A stretch of 64,000 nt of DNA from Woeseiaceae bacterium. Lineage in GTDB: Bacteria > Pseudomonadota > Gammaproteobacteria > Steroidobacterales > Woeseiaceae. The notes below the pieces were generated by a model that saw nothing but the letters and a program-made list of their open reading frames with translations, was not told where the DNA came from and did no database searches. Shown here in pieces: positions 33,431 through 42,813 of this stretch. The DNA is taken from assembly GCA_021773135.1 (NCBI GenBank), contig JAJFKP010000015.1:1-64000 (forward strand), read 5' to 3'. The stretch's first letter is position 1, and each line of letters begins with the position of its first letter. The position numbers and the translations under genes are program-made.

Positions 33431-34339
33431 GTGCTGGCTTCAGAGGCAGCCTGGGTAGACAACTTCATACGGCATCTCTCGCATGAGCGCCGTCTTTCCG
33501 ACCTGACCTGCAAGCACTACCGCCGCGATCTCTGCAAACTGATCGAGTACTGTGACCAGCAGGGACTGGATGCCTGGACAGGACTCGACAATGACCATAT
33601 GCGAGCCTTTTCAGCACAAGCGTATCGGCGTGGCCTGTCGTCCCGTACGATCCAGCGACAGCTGTCCGCGGCGCGCACGTTTTTTCGCTACCTGTTGCGT
33701 GAGCGACGGGTGAAGAAAAACCCCGTCCTCGATATCCGTGCGCCGAAGTCCGGCAAGCGGCTACCTGAGAATCTCGATGCCGATCGCATGGCCCGACTGC
33801 TGGACATCAAGGGCGACGGCCCCCTGGTTGCCCGGGACCGGGCCATTCTGGAGCTCCTGTACTCATCCGGACTGCGACTGGCCGAACTCACGAGCCTGAA
33901 CCTTGGCGACGTCGATCTTGGTGATGCGACCGTGGCAGTAACCGGCAAGGGTGGCAAGGATCGCATAATCCCGGTTGGCCGCTATGCCATTGACGCGGTC
34001 AATGCCTGGCTCAAAGAACGACCCGGGATAGCGGCAAAGGAAGCGGTCGCCCTGTTTGTCAGCAATCGCGGCACTCGCATCAGTCCCCGTTCAGTGCAGG
34101 CGCGAGTCGACCACTGGGCGCGGAAACAGGGCATAGATACACGCGTGTACCCGCATCTGTTTCGCCATTCCTTCGCAACTCACCTGCTCGAATCAAGTCA
34201 TGATCTGCGGGGTGTCCAGGAACTGCTTGGCCATGCGAATATCAGTACCACGCAGGTATACACGCACCTTGACTTCCAGCATCTGGCCCAGATATACGAC
34301 CAGACTCATCCCAGGGCGCGAGCCAAGAACAAGACCTAG
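33431..34339 (+). CDS. xerC: Tyrosine recombinase XerC
   Basis: Site-specific recombinase of 302 residues that resolves chromosome dimers with XerD at dif. N-terminal SAM-like domain (LSDLTCKHYRRDLCKLIEYC), then the catalytic domain: Arg in SSGLRLAELTSL, Lys in GKGGKDRIIPV, HLFRHSFATHL, the LLGHANISTTQ His, and the Tyr nucleophile in VYTHLDF. The start is GTG. In the DUF484-xerC-hslVU order common to gammaproteobacteria. Confidence 0.93.
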   Translation: MLASEAAWVDNFIRHLSHERRLSDLTCKHYRRDLCKLIEYCDQQGLDAWTGLDNDHMRAFSAQAYRRGLSSRTIQRQLSAARTFFRYLLRERRVKKNPVLDIRAPKSGKRLPENLDADRMARLLDIKGDGPLVARDRAILELLYSSGLRLAELTSLNLGDVDLGDATVAVTGKGGKDRIIPVGRYAIDAVNAWLKERPGIAAKEAVALFVSNRGTRISPRSVQARVDHWARKQGIDTRVYPHLFRHSFATHLLESSHDLRGVQELLGHANISTTQVYTHLDFQHLAQIYDQTHPRARAKNKT

Positions 34340-34379
34340 CGCAGCTGCGGCACTGAATAATTTTCACCAGGGTTCAACC

Positions 34380-34397
34380 GGGGACCGGCTGGTCCCC
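34380..34397 (+). promoter_or_regulatory. Stem-loop in the hslV leader
   Basis: Perfect seven-pair hairpin GGGGACC / GGTCCCC with loop GGCT, 49 bases upstream of the hslV start and without a T-run. Enterobacterial hslVU leaders are reported to carry an inverted repeat that stabilises the mRNA; this could be the equivalent. Confidence 0.5.
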
Positions 34398-34446
34398 TCA
34401 CCGCATCGAGTAATGGTTGCGGCAAGCGAAAAGAGGATAGCGGTCA

Positions 34447-34989
34447 ATGGAACAATTTCGAGGGACGACCATCGTCTCCGTGCGACGGAACGGCAAAGTC
34501 GCCATCGCCGGAGACGGACAGGTCAGCATGGGCAATACGGTGATGAAGGGCAACGCCCGCAAAGTGCGGCGGCTGGCCGGCGGGCGCGTTATTGCGGGGT
34601 TTGCCGGCGGCACGGCGGATGCATTCACCCTGTTTGATTTGTTTGAGTCCAAGCTCGAGCAATACGGCAACTTAACGCGCGCTGCGATCGAGCTTGCCAA
34701 AGACTGGCGTACCGATCGGCGACTGCGAAGACTTGAGGCCCTGCTCTGTGTTGCCGACGAGGAAGCGTCGTTCGTCATATCAGGCAACGGTGATGTCATT
34801 GAACCCGAAAACGACCTGATGGCGATTGGTTCCGGCGGTCCTTTCGCGCAGGCAGCGGCGCTTGCCTTGTTTAGGAATACTGAACTTGAGGCACGTGAAA
34901 TCGTCGAAAAGGCGCTTCAGATCGCAGGTGACATCTGCGTTTTTACTAATCAGAACATTGTGGTCGAAGAGCTACCCGCGGCCAAATAG
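34447..34989 (+). CDS. hslV: ATP-dependent protease subunit HslV
   Basis: Proteasome-like peptidase of 180 residues. The catalytic N-terminal threonine is exposed by removal of a six-residue propeptide (MEQFRG before [10 protein letters not shown]). [20 protein letters not shown] is diagnostic. Two hexamers stack with HslU rings to degrade folded and misfolded proteins, mainly under heat stress. HslU follows after 15 bases. Confidence 0.95.
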   Translation: MEQFRGTTIVSVRRNGKVAIAGDGQVSMGNTVMKGNARKVRRLAGGRVIAGFAGGTADAFTLFDLFESKLEQYGNLTRAAIELAKDWRTDRRLRRLEALLCVADEEASFVISGNGDVIEPENDLMAIGSGGPFAQAAALALFRNTELEAREIVEKALQIAGDICVFTNQNIVVEELPAAK

Positions 34990-35004
34990 TTACGGACTTT
35001 AAGA

Positions 35005-36345
35005 ATGTCACAGATGACACCCAGAGAAATCGTTCAGGAACTCGATAAACACATCGTTGGCCAGGAAGACGCAAAACGGTCAGTAGCCATTGCGCTCAGA
35101 AACCGCTGGCGCCGGGTTCAGGTTGATGAACCGTTAAGAAGCGAGATTACGCCCAAGAACATACTGATGATCGGCCCGACCGGTGTAGGCAAAACCGAGA
35201 TTTCACGGCGGCTGGCTAAGCTGGCGAAAGCGCCCTTCATCAAGGTAGAAGCAACCAAGTTCACCGAAGTTGGTTATGTCGGTCGCGAGGTTGACAGCAT
35301 CATTCGTGACCTTATGGATGTGGCCATCAAGATGACGCGCGAAGAGGAGATGTCGAAGGTCAGGCATCGCGCAGAGGATGCTGCGGAGGAACGTATCCTC
35401 GACGCACTGCTGCCACCGCCGGCTTCGTCCGTTGGTTTTACCAACGTCAGCGAAACGGACAACCGGGATAGCGAGACGCGACAGAAGTTCAGGAAGATGC
35501 TGCGCGAAGGAAAACTCGATGACAAGGAAATTGAAATCGATGTGCAGTCGCTGCCGGTCGGTGTAGAGATCATGGCTCCCCCAGGGATGGAAGAAATGAC
35601 GAGCCAACTGCAGGGCATGTTTCAGAACATGGGCGCCAATCGCCAGAAGACCAAAAAACTGAAGGTAAAGGATGCCGCGCGCTTGCTGGGCGATGAGGAA
35701 GCGGCAAAGATGATCGACGAAGAAGAACTGAAATCGATAGCGCTGGATGCAGTCGAGCAGCACGGTATCGTTTTCCTCGATGAGCTGGACAAAGTAGCGC
35801 GCAGTACAGAAGCCGTCGGCGCAGACGTATCCCGCGAAGGCGTGCAACGAGACCTGTTGCCACTGGTCGAGGGATCGACGGTGAATACCAAGTACGGCAT
35901 GGTCAAAACGGATCATATATTGTTCATTGCGTCCGGCGCATTTCACGTTTCCAAACCATCGGACCTGATTCCGGAATTGCAGGGACGCTTTCCAATCCGG
36001 GTAGAGCTTAAATCCCTCACGACAGAAGATTTCGTGCGCATCCTGACCGAGCCGGACGCGTCGCTGACGTCGCAGTACAAGGCGCTGATTGCGACTGAGG
36101 ACGTCAATCTTACTTTTACCGACAGTGGCGTGAGGAGACTGGCCGAGGTTGCCTTCCACGTCAACGAAAACACAGAGAACATCGGTGCACGCAGGTTGCA
36201 CACGGTTATGGAACGACTGCTGGAAACGATTTCGTTCGAGGCTTCTGACAAAAGTGGCCACGGCGTGCAGATCAATGCCGGCTATGTCGATGACCACCTG
36301 TCCGAATTGTCCAAGGACGAGGATCTTTCTCGTTACATTCTTTAA
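35005..36345 (+). CDS. hslU: HslU unfoldase ATPase
   Basis: AAA+ unfoldase of 446 residues. [21 protein letters not shown] opens it. Walker A is GPTGVGKTE near residue 56, the inserted I-domain covers about 110-240, Walker B is [10 protein letters not shown], and the C-terminal tail SRYIL docks into HslV. Full length, partner of hslV. A long antisense frame across this gene is a coding shadow. Confidence 0.96.
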   Translation: MSQMTPREIVQELDKHIVGQEDAKRSVAIALRNRWRRVQVDEPLRSEITPKNILMIGPTGVGKTEISRRLAKLAKAPFIKVEATKFTEVGYVGREVDSIIRDLMDVAIKMTREEEMSKVRHRAEDAAEERILDALLPPPASSVGFTNVSETDNRDSETRQKFRKMLREGKLDDKEIEIDVQSLPVGVEIMAPPGMEEMTSQLQGMFQNMGANRQKTKKLKVKDAARLLGDEEAAKMIDEEELKSIALDAVEQHGIVFLDELDKVARSTEAVGADVSREGVQRDLLPLVEGSTVNTKYGMVKTDHILFIASGAFHVSKPSDLIPELQGRFPIRVELKSLTTEDFVRILTEPDASLTSQYKALIATEDVNLTFTDSGVRRLAEVAFHVNENTENIGARRLHTVMERLLETISFEASDKSGHGVQINAGYVDDHLSELSKDEDLSRYIL

Positions 36346-36357
36346 GCCGGTACGAAA

Positions 36358-36717
36358 ATGGATCCTCGACCCACTGAAATCCGGCTACAGAAGAAGTCAC
36401 GGCAGCTGGCGGTTGAATACAGTGACGGCAGACGTTTCGAACTGCCGTTCGAGTACCTGCGGGTGCACTCTCCGTCTGCCGAGGTGAGAGGCCATGGACC
36501 GGGCCAGGAAGTCCTGCAAACCGGCAAGGAAAATGTGCGAATAAACGCACTGGAACCGGTTGGACATTACGCTATTCGAATTGTCTTCGATGATGGTCAT
36601 GACACCGGCCTGTATACCTGGCAATACCTGCACGAACTTGGCGAACAGCATGAGACTCGCTGGCAGGCTTACCTCGACCGACTGTCTGCAGCAGGGTATC
36701 CTCGCAAACCGACCTGA
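36358..36717 (+). CDS. DUF971 protein (GBBH-like N-terminal domain)
   Basis: Small protein of 119 residues: [20 protein letters not shown], then [17 protein letters not shown], and [18 protein letters not shown]. This is the DUF971 domain, related to the N-terminal domain of gamma-butyrobetaine hydroxylase and to proteins implicated in iron-sulfur cluster work. It is conserved between hslU and ubiE in many gammaproteobacteria. Reading overlaps nothing; 12 bases after hslU. Confidence 0.85.
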   Translation: MDPRPTEIRLQKKSRQLAVEYSDGRRFELPFEYLRVHSPSAEVRGHGPGQEVLQTGKENVRINALEPVGHYAIRIVFDDGHDTGLYTWQYLHELGEQHETRWQAYLDRLSAAGYPRKPT

Positions 36718-36730
36718 ATTCGCCCAGCAG

Positions 36731-37474
36731 ATGACAGACAAGACCACACATTTCGGTTACGAGACGGTATCGGTCGCCGACAAAGCCGGTCGGGTCAGAG
36801 GGGTCTTTGACTCAGTCGCCGGCAACTATGACCTTATGAACGACCTGATGTCCGGGGGACTGCATCGCCTGTGGAAGCATTTCACTATCGAACAGGCCGC
36901 GGTTCGGCGCGGACAAACGGTACTGGATCTGGCTGGCGGGACGGGCGACCTGGCGAAAGCGTTCTGCAAAAAAGTGGGCAGCAGCGGCCGGGTCGTACTC
37001 GCCGATATCAATGTCGCAATGCTGCAGGAAGGTCGTCGTCGACTGACGGATGCGGGCGTGGCCGGCAACCTTTCGATCGCACAGGTGAATGCCGAAAACC
37101 TGCCGTTTCCGAACGCCGTTTTCGACCTGGTCACTATTGCATTCGGATTGCGCAATGTGACCGACAAGGACGCCGCATTGCAATCGATGCTGCGCGTGTT
37201 GAAGCCCGGCGGGAAAGCGATAATCCTGGAATTTACGGAGCCTGCGGCGGCATTAAAACCGGCGTATGACCTGTATTCATTCAAGATATTGCCGTTGCTG
37301 GGCAAGCTGGTTGCTGACGACGACTCAAGTTATCAATACCTTGCCGAATCTATTCGCATGCATCCGAACCAGGAGACACTGTTACAGATGATGCAGAATG
37401 CCGGATTCGAGAAATGCCGCTTTCACAACCTGGCAGGGGGCATCGTCGCTCTGCATATCGGCTATCGGATCTAG
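36731..37474 (+). CDS. ubiE: Ubiquinone/menaquinone C-methyltransferase UbiE
   Basis: SAM-dependent methyltransferase of 247 residues acting at the C2 carbon of the quinone ring. Marks: [20 protein letters not shown] at the start, the SAM motif [15 protein letters not shown], and [13 protein letters not shown]. Start 36731 is 13 bases past the DUF971 stop; the open frame upstream is inside that gene. First of ubiE-ubiJ-ubiB. Confidence 0.93.
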   Translation: MTDKTTHFGYETVSVADKAGRVRGVFDSVAGNYDLMNDLMSGGLHRLWKHFTIEQAAVRRGQTVLDLAGGTGDLAKAFCKKVGSSGRVVLADINVAMLQEGRRRLTDAGVAGNLSIAQVNAENLPFPNAVFDLVTIAFGLRNVTDKDAALQSMLRVLKPGGKAIILEFTEPAAALKPAYDLYSFKILPLLGKLVADDDSSYQYLAESIRMHPNQETLLQMMQNAGFEKCRFHNLAGGIVALHIGYRI

Positions 37475-37484
37475 GCCGCGCCAG

Positions 37485-38108
37485 GTGAGCAGCCTTGCAA
37501 CATTATTGCGGCCGGCTGCGGCAATGATAAATCGTCAGGTGGCTGCGAAAACGCCGGCGCGGAAGTTGTGCTCGCAGCTTGACGGTCGCGTCATGGCATT
37601 GCGCGTCAGCGACACGGCGTTGGCTGTGTACCTGGAAATCGACAATAACGAAGTCGTCCTTACCGGTGCCTGCGAACAGGACCCTGACGTGATTGTTTCA
37701 GGGTCTCTCATTGCTTTGGCGAAGCTTGCCAGCCCGGATGGAGACGCCGCGATGCAGCACGGCGATATCGACGTCACCGGCGATGTAATTATTGCGCAGC
37801 AATTTCAGAAGCTTCTCTACTACGGGCGGCCCGACATCGAGGAGGAACTCTCCACGGTGATCGGCGATGCCGCTGCATTCAGGCTGGGCGAATTCGCGCG
37901 TGGATTCAGCGATTGGCGACGCGAAGCGAGAGACACGATGCGCCAGAACGTCAGTGAATACCTGCAGGAAGAAAGTCGCGCTGTTCCCACTCGTGACGAA
38001 GTGGCAGCCTTTCGCGGCAAGGTGGAAACGCTACGCGATGATGTCTCGCGCCTGGAGGCTCGCATCGGCAACCTTGCAAGTCGGCGCGCACAAAAGGGAT
38101 TGGCCTAG
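37485..38108 (+). CDS. ubiJ: Ubiquinone biosynthesis accessory factor UbiJ (SCP2 domain)
   Basis: Lipid-binding protein of 207 residues that holds ubiquinone intermediates in the Ubi metabolon. The SCP2-like domain (GRVMALRVSDTALAVYLEI, then GDIDVTGDVIIAQQFQKLL) is followed by a C-terminal coiled coil (RGKVETLRDDVSRLEARIG) that meets UbiK. Start GTG 37485 gives the expected hydrophobic N-terminus SSLATLLRPAAAMINR; ATG 37524 would remove it. Ten bases after ubiE and three before ubiB. Confidence 0.88.
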   Translation: MSSLATLLRPAAAMINRQVAAKTPARKLCSQLDGRVMALRVSDTALAVYLEIDNNEVVLTGACEQDPDVIVSGSLIALAKLASPDGDAAMQHGDIDVTGDVIIAQQFQKLLYYGRPDIEEELSTVIGDAAAFRLGEFARGFSDWRREARDTMRQNVSEYLQEESRAVPTRDEVAAFRGKVETLRDDVSRLEARIGNLASRRAQKGLA

Positions 38109-38111
38109 GCC

Positions 38112-39746
38112 ATGTGGCGCAGGAAGACGCTGTTACGCCTGATTAATATCCAGCGAGTCCTGGTGCGACACGGACTGGACGAAATCATCACCGCCACCCA
38201 TTTCCTGCGACCACTGCGGTTTCTGTTTTACCTGTTCCCGCGCGCCAAAGACGTCTCCGAGCCTGTAGGCAAGCGCATTCGGCTTGCACTCATTGAGCTC
38301 GGCCCGATCTTCGTCAAGTTCGGTCAGGCCGTATCCACTCGTCGCGATTTATTGCCACCTGATATAGCCGACGAGCTGGCTGAATTGCAGGACAGGGTAC
38401 CGCCATTCCCGGCCGAAGAAGCCATCGAGATTCTAAACCAGTCTTACGGCAAGTCGGTCGACGAGATTTTCTCGCGCTTCGATAAAGAGCCTTTCGCGGC
38501 GGCCTCGATCGCGCAGGTGCATACTGCCGCCCTGCAGAACGGGACCGAAGTGATCGTCAAGCTTCTGCGACCCGGGGTCAGGGAGCTGATAGAGCGTGAT
38601 CTCGAGGTGATGTATGCCCTGGCCGAGCTGGCAGATCGATACTGGTCACTAAGCAAGCGCCTGCGGCCGCTCGAGATCGTGGCCGAGTACGAAAAAACCA
38701 TCATTGATGAGCTCGACCTGGCTCGGGAGGGTGCGAATACCGCCCAGTTGAAGAGAAACTTCGCCGATTCCGAGCTGCTCTACGTTCCGGATGTCTACTG
38801 GGACTATTGTCGGCCGGAGGTGCTCGTCCAGGAGCGCATCTATGGCACACCGATCAGCGACATGGACACGCTCAGAAAAACCGGCACTAATATCCAGGCG
38901 TTGGCCGAAAATGGCGTTGAAATATTTTTTACCCAGGTATTCCGGCATAATTTTTTTCATGCAGATATGCATCCGGGTAATATTTTCGTCCTTCTCGACG
39001 ACCCGGCGAAACCTAAATATGCCGCCGTCGATTTTGGCATCGTCGGCACACTGAGTCCGACAGATCAGAAATACCTGGCTGGCAATTTTCTCGCGTTTTT
39101 CGATCGCGATTACCATCGCATCGCGAAATTGCATATCGATTCAGGCTGGGTTCCACCCGGCACACGCATCGATGAACTTGAGTCTTCGGTGCGTTCGGTT
39201 TGTGAGCCGATCTTCAATAAACCCCTGTGCGAGATCTCGTTTGCGCAGGTCATGATGCGGCTGTTTGAAACGGCGCGACGTTTTGACATGGAAATTCAGC
39301 CGCAGTTGATTTTGTTGCAAAAGACATTGTTCAACATCGAAGGTCTCGGAAGGGAACTCTATCCACAACTGGACCTGTGGAAAACGGCGCACCCGATTTT
39401 GCGTCAATGGATGAGCGAGCAGTTAGGTCCGCGCGCGGCGTTTGAACAACTGCGGGAGGACCTGCCGCAAATTCGCGAAGCCGCGCGGGAGTTGCCGGGG
39501 GTCGTCAGGTACCTGTCCGAGCAAATCAGCAACGACGCATTGAAGTTTGAATTGAACACACCGGAACTCGAAGAGATTCGCGATCAGCTCAAAACGCAGC
39601 ACAAACAGCGTTTCACCCTGACGGTTGGTGCCAGTGCACTGATTTGCGGAACGCTGGTCCTGACGCTGGGGTCGAACGCCATCCTTGGCTGGACCCTCGT
39701 CGCGGTGGGTGCCCTGATCTCCCTGGCGGGTAGACCGAAAAACTGA
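38112..39746 (+). CDS. ubiB: UbiB kinase-like ubiquinone biosynthesis protein
   Basis: Atypical kinase/ATPase of 544 residues. Marks are KFGQAVSTRRDLLPPDIADE (KxGQ motif), AAASIAQVH (Ala-rich nucleotide loop), the catalytic HADMHPGN, and two C-terminal membrane helices (about 495-540). It is needed to hand lipid intermediates to the Ubi complex. Conserved after ubiE and ubiJ. Ends four bases before the convergent outer-membrane gene. Confidence 0.94.
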   Translation: MWRRKTLLRLINIQRVLVRHGLDEIITATHFLRPLRFLFYLFPRAKDVSEPVGKRIRLALIELGPIFVKFGQAVSTRRDLLPPDIADELAELQDRVPPFPAEEAIEILNQSYGKSVDEIFSRFDKEPFAAASIAQVHTAALQNGTEVIVKLLRPGVRELIERDLEVMYALAELADRYWSLSKRLRPLEIVAEYEKTIIDELDLAREGANTAQLKRNFADSELLYVPDVYWDYCRPEVLVQERIYGTPISDMDTLRKTGTNIQALAENGVEIFFTQVFRHNFFHADMHPGNIFVLLDDPAKPKYAAVDFGIVGTLSPTDQKYLAGNFLAFFDRDYHRIAKLHIDSGWVPPGTRIDELESSVRSVCEPIFNKPLCEISFAQVMMRLFETARRFDMEIQPQLILLQKTLFNIEGLGRELYPQLDLWKTAHPILRQWMSEQLGPRAAFEQLREDLPQIREAARELPGVVRYLSEQISNDALKFELNTPELEEIRDQLKTQHKQRFTLTVGASALICGTLVLTLGSNAILGWTLVAVGALISLAGRPKN

Positions 39747-39750
39747 AAAC

Positions 39751-40815
39751 TCACCAGGATTTTTGAACACCGAGTATCAGTTGTGAATCGGTTTCCAGCT
39801 GCGGTCCGTCCAGATCCTGATCAACCGGAATGACGTACTCAAGCGCGACTCGCCAGCCGTCCAGGTTGTGCTGACCCGCGAGATTCAGCCCGAAAGCAAT
39901 ATCCGTTCTTTGGGCGCCCTGTCGATCCGGGTCTGCTGTTTGCACGGGGGCCATGATTAGGGGATCAATTCCGGAAACGTTGCCGCGATCAAAATACTCC
40001 AGGCGAATCGAGGCACTGACGGGATCGCTGAAAAGGTAGCTCAGCCACCCGGTCAGGCGGGTCTCGTCACCAAGTTCGTAGCCATCATCATTGTCGCCGG
40101 TCCGGAATGTGCTGCGCCACTGGGCGCCCCACGACAGGCGATCGCCAAACCCTGAGTAACTCAGGCCGAGTATGGGATCATAGGTGCCCGATCCAAGCTG
40201 CATGGGATAGGGCAATCGAACGGTCGGCTGCATATTCATGGGTGTAAGGATCTGGCCGGTTTCATCGGTCGAACCGGTTGGCAATGAAACACCAACGATC
40301 GCATGGACACGTGCATCATCGCGATCCATCAGGCGAATGAGGCCGGACACCGAGGTGTCGCCCCAGCCGGTGGTATTCGTATTGAAGCTGCCGAGCACTG
40401 TCGTGCCCATACCCCCCATATACGTCACGTGATCCATGTCCTTCTCGATGTAGTTCGCCATTACCATCAGGGTCAGTCGGTCGCTTGGCGCATACATCAT
40501 GCCAAGCATGTGCATATCCATCGTCATCTCGATCGGCACGACGCGCAGGGTTGGCGGCATGTTCGGATTGCCAAAGAACCGATTGGCTTCCGTTGTAACG
40601 ATGGTATCGGAGGAGATGTTGCTGGTTCCCTGCAGATTACCCTGCATGTCCATCGACATGAATCGATAGGACATCATCCATTCACCCTTGTTGTGGAAGT
40701 GCTCGGCCATTACGCCGATCGGTGCGTGAGTATCGGCCCGGGTTCCGTCCGCGATCGCCAACTTTGCCAAGCACATGACGCACAGCCCCAGCCATGCGAG
40801 GTTCTTATTATTCAT
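39751..40815 (-). CDS. Met/His-rich outer-membrane protein, probable copper-linked transporter family
   Basis: Protein of 354 residues with a signal peptide (cleaved near residue 22, AIAD). The mature start HAPIGVMAEHFHNKGEWM is followed by the Met-rich MSMDMQGN and EMTMDMHMLGMMYAP, then many amphipathic strands and a terminal VQKSW typical of an outer-membrane barrel. It fits the family often annotated only as transporter (phenol-degradation MetA-like barrel). The Met and His clusters suggest soft-metal contact, as do similar genes beside copper efflux systems. Probably co-transcribed with the DUF2946 gene upstream. Confidence 0.72.
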   Translation of the reverse strand: MNNKNLAWLGLCVMCLAKLAIADGTRADTHAPIGVMAEHFHNKGEWMMSYRFMSMDMQGNLQGTSNISSDTIVTTEANRFFGNPNMPPTLRVVPIEMTMDMHMLGMMYAPSDRLTLMVMANYIEKDMDHVTYMGGMGTTVLGSFNTNTTGWGDTSVSGLIRLMDRDDARVHAIVGVSLPTGSTDETGQILTPMNMQPTVRLPYPMQLGSGTYDPILGLSYSGFGDRLSWGAQWRSTFRTGDNDDGYELGDETRLTGWLSYLFSDPVSASIRLEYFDRGNVSGIDPLIMAPVQTADPDRQGAQRTDIAFGLNLAGQHNLDGWRVALEYVIPVDQDLDGPQLETDSQLILGVQKSW

Positions 40816-40891
40816 AGTCTTCTTCCGTTAAAAAAACAGCAGAACAATCGAGCTGCCAAAACGGCAGTCGACGTTTATTTTTATTACGAAA

Positions 40892-41293
40892 TCAGACTAC
40901 TGGCGGACCTCGGGACTCGTATCGGCGTAAAACGTTGCCAACATAGTCGACGCTTTCATAAACCGAAACGGAGCGCGCTGCAGAAACAAAAGTGAAAACC
41001 TCGACAAAACCTGGCGGTATGAAGTCGGGCTGCAAGGCCGTCCCAATGGGACAGGATCGGTCAACGTCAATAACGTTCTGGTCGTGGTCGTGATGTCCGC
41101 GATGCAGCGCTTGCATGACTTCAGCCGGCATCCCGGTTGGGCAAAGCACCACAAATTCGCCGGCAGTCATGTCTCCCGGCATATACCCGACAGGAATCAG
41201 GGCGCGAATCGCCAGTGTCACAATGCCGAAGAGCATCGCGACGCGGGATGCTGTGTCGCTTATACGGTTTCGAATTATTGCGGCTTTGATCAC
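40892..41293 (-). CDS. DUF2946 family protein
   Basis: Small protein of about 133 residues. A hydrophobic N-terminal segment (AMLFGIVTLAIRALIPVGYM) is followed by FVVLCPTGMPAEVM and the His/Asp cluster HRGHHDHD, then a cysteine and a hydrophobic C-terminal stretch. This matches DUF2946, small exported proteins associated with copper genes. The probable start is GTG 41293; the frame is open well upstream, but that part overlaps trmB. Together with the Met-rich barrel gene it may form a copper-handling pair (inference). Confidence 0.68.
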   Translation of the reverse strand: MIKAAIIRNRISDTASRVAMLFGIVTLAIRALIPVGYMPGDMTAGEFVVLCPTGMPAEVMQALHRGHHDHDQNVIDVDRSCPIGTALQPDFIPPGFVEVFTFVSAARSVSVYESVDYVGNVLRRYESRGPPVV

Positions 41294-41355
41294 ACTGTGA
41301 TTGGACCGTAATTTCCTGTTCGGTTCAATCCCTGACTTTTGATTACAATCCGGAG

Positions 41356-42045
41356 ATGACCCAGAACAACCCTCCCCAACGCACAATCCGCAGCTTTGTG
41401 CGACGCACCGGCCGAATAACACCGTCTCAACAGCGTGCACTGAGAGATCATTGGGGCCGCTACGGCCTTCCACACAAACCGCAAATGCTGCAACTTGATG
41501 ATGTATTCGATCGCAGCGCAGAGACGGTGCTGGAAGTCGGCTTTGGTAACGGCGACACCCTGGTTCAGGCTGCCATCGAGCATCCGGAACTGAATTTCAT
41601 CGGTATTGAGGTGCATGAACCCGGAGCCGGCCACTGCATTCTCAAAGCCGCCGAGGCCGATATCGACAATTTGCGCATCATCATTCATGACGCGCTGGAA
41701 GTGTTACGGGACCAGATCGCAGATCGCGCGCTATCCCGCATCAATTTGTTATTCGCGGACCCCTGGCCCAAGAAACGGCATCACAAGCGACGACTGGTCA
41801 ATGCGCCGTTTCTCGATCTTGCCGCGGCCAAATTGTCGCGGGGAGGCGCGCTCTTTTTGGCAACAGATTGGGAGAATTATGCCGAGCACATAGACGAGGT
41901 TATGCACGATCGCACCGACTTCACGCTGGTAGAGCGTCGCAAACACGTTGGTGATCAACCACTTGACCGGCATATGACCAAGTTCGAAAAGCGCGGGCTT
42001 AAAAGAGGACATTCGATCTGGGACTGGCACTTTGAGTGCCGCTGA
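41356..42045 (+). CDS. trmB: tRNA (guanine-N7-)-methyltransferase
   Basis: Methylates G46 in the tRNA variable loop. 229 residues; SAM motif VLEVGFGNGDTLVQA, catalytic region FADPWPKKRHHKRRLV, and C-terminal THFE-like TKFEKRG. Divergent from the DUF2946 gene by 62 bases. Confidence 0.94.
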   Translation: MTQNNPPQRTIRSFVRRTGRITPSQQRALRDHWGRYGLPHKPQMLQLDDVFDRSAETVLEVGFGNGDTLVQAAIEHPELNFIGIEVHEPGAGHCILKAAEADIDNLRIIIHDALEVLRDQIADRALSRINLLFADPWPKKRHHKRRLVNAPFLDLAAAKLSRGGALFLATDWENYAEHIDEVMHDRTDFTLVERRKHVGDQPLDRHMTKFEKRGLKRGHSIWDWHFECR

Positions 42046-42115
42046 CTTTGCACTTGCGTCCCGGTGAAATTGGTCTATAACTACAGGTACCGGCAAAAAA
42101 ACTTGGAGCGCGCAA

Positions 42116-42427
42116 ATGACCAGCGAAAATCGCTTTTCCGTTCCACGACCCGCCATTGGGCGATGGTATCGCCGCGCCAGCGGACAGATATTCGAAGTCG
42201 TAGCCGTTGACGAAGATGATGCGACGGTAGAACTGCAGTTCTTTGACGGCACCATCGACGAAGTCGATCTGGAAACCTGGGAAAACCTCAGAATCATACG
42301 TGTCGCAGCGCCTGAAGACTGGTCCGGCTCAGTTGATATGGATCCCGAGGATTTTACCGGCAAGGACGATGGCCGGCTGCCAGGTGGCTACCAGAACCCA
42401 CTGCATTTTCTGGACGATCGCGAGTAG
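42116..42427 (+). CDS. Small conserved protein, probably DUF6763
   Basis: Soluble protein of 103 residues with phrases RPAIGRWYRRASGQIFEVVA, ATVELQFFDGTIDEVDLETW and RLPGGYQNPLHFLDD. It looks like the small gammaproteobacterial family I know as DUF6763, likely an SH3-like beta fold in the first 60 residues. No signal peptide, cysteine or membrane segment. Function unknown. Follows trmB by 70 bases and is convergent with the Rieske gene. Confidence 0.72.
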   Translation: MTSENRFSVPRPAIGRWYRRASGQIFEVVAVDEDDATVELQFFDGTIDEVDLETWENLRIIRVAAPEDWSGSVDMDPEDFTGKDDGRLPGGYQNPLHFLDDRE

Positions 42428-42441
42428 AACCAGCGCGGCAG

Positions 42442-42813
42442 TTAACGTTGCCGGTTGGGACCGGTGACGACGATGTTCCCGTCCCTGATTTCAATCTGTA
42501 CCGGTCGCAGGGATTGCCCCGGGCATGGCCCTGACGTACAGAGACCGGTTTCAATATCATACAGCGCGCCGTGGGAAGCACAGACGATCTGCCTGCCATC
42601 GTCGGTGAGAAAACGATCCGGCTGCCAGTTGAGCGGATGCCCCACGTGCATGCAGAAATTCTGGTAGGCAAAGACACTGTCTCCACTGCGAACCACGAAA
42701 CCCTTGAACGGCCAGTCCCCCGTGCCGATGCGAAATTCCCGTGATCCGGGATTGTCCAGCTCGGACAGCGGCCCAAGGACGAGCTCTTCCAGTTGTTCGT
42801 CGTCAGGGGCCAT
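42442..42813 (-). CDS. Rieske [2Fe-2S] protein
   Basis: Single-domain Rieske protein of 123 residues. The cluster ligands are CMH in FCMHVGHPLNW and CASH in IVCASHGALYDIETG, i.e. two Cys and two His. GLCTSGPCPG follows, as in nitrite-reductase small-subunit and dioxygenase ferredoxins. Start ATG 42813 lies inside the 3' end of the transporter gene (11-base overlap), so it is coupled to it. The redox partner is unknown. Confidence 0.85.
   Translation of the reverse strand: MAPDDEQLEELVLGPLSELDNPGSREFRIGTGDWPFKGFVVRSGDSVFAYQNFCMHVGHPLNWQPDRFLTDDGRQIVCASHGALYDIETGLCTSGPCPGQSLRPVQIEIRDGNIVVTGPNRQR

Noticed and set aside
35203-36297. 364-codon open frame antisense to hslU
   Set aside because: It lies wholly inside a clear hslU gene and has no family features; long antisense frames are common in GC-rich coding DNA.
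36560-36730. 5' extension of ubiE into DUF971
   Set aside because: The conserved UbiE start THFGYETV follows ATG 36731; the extension is a shadow of DUF971.
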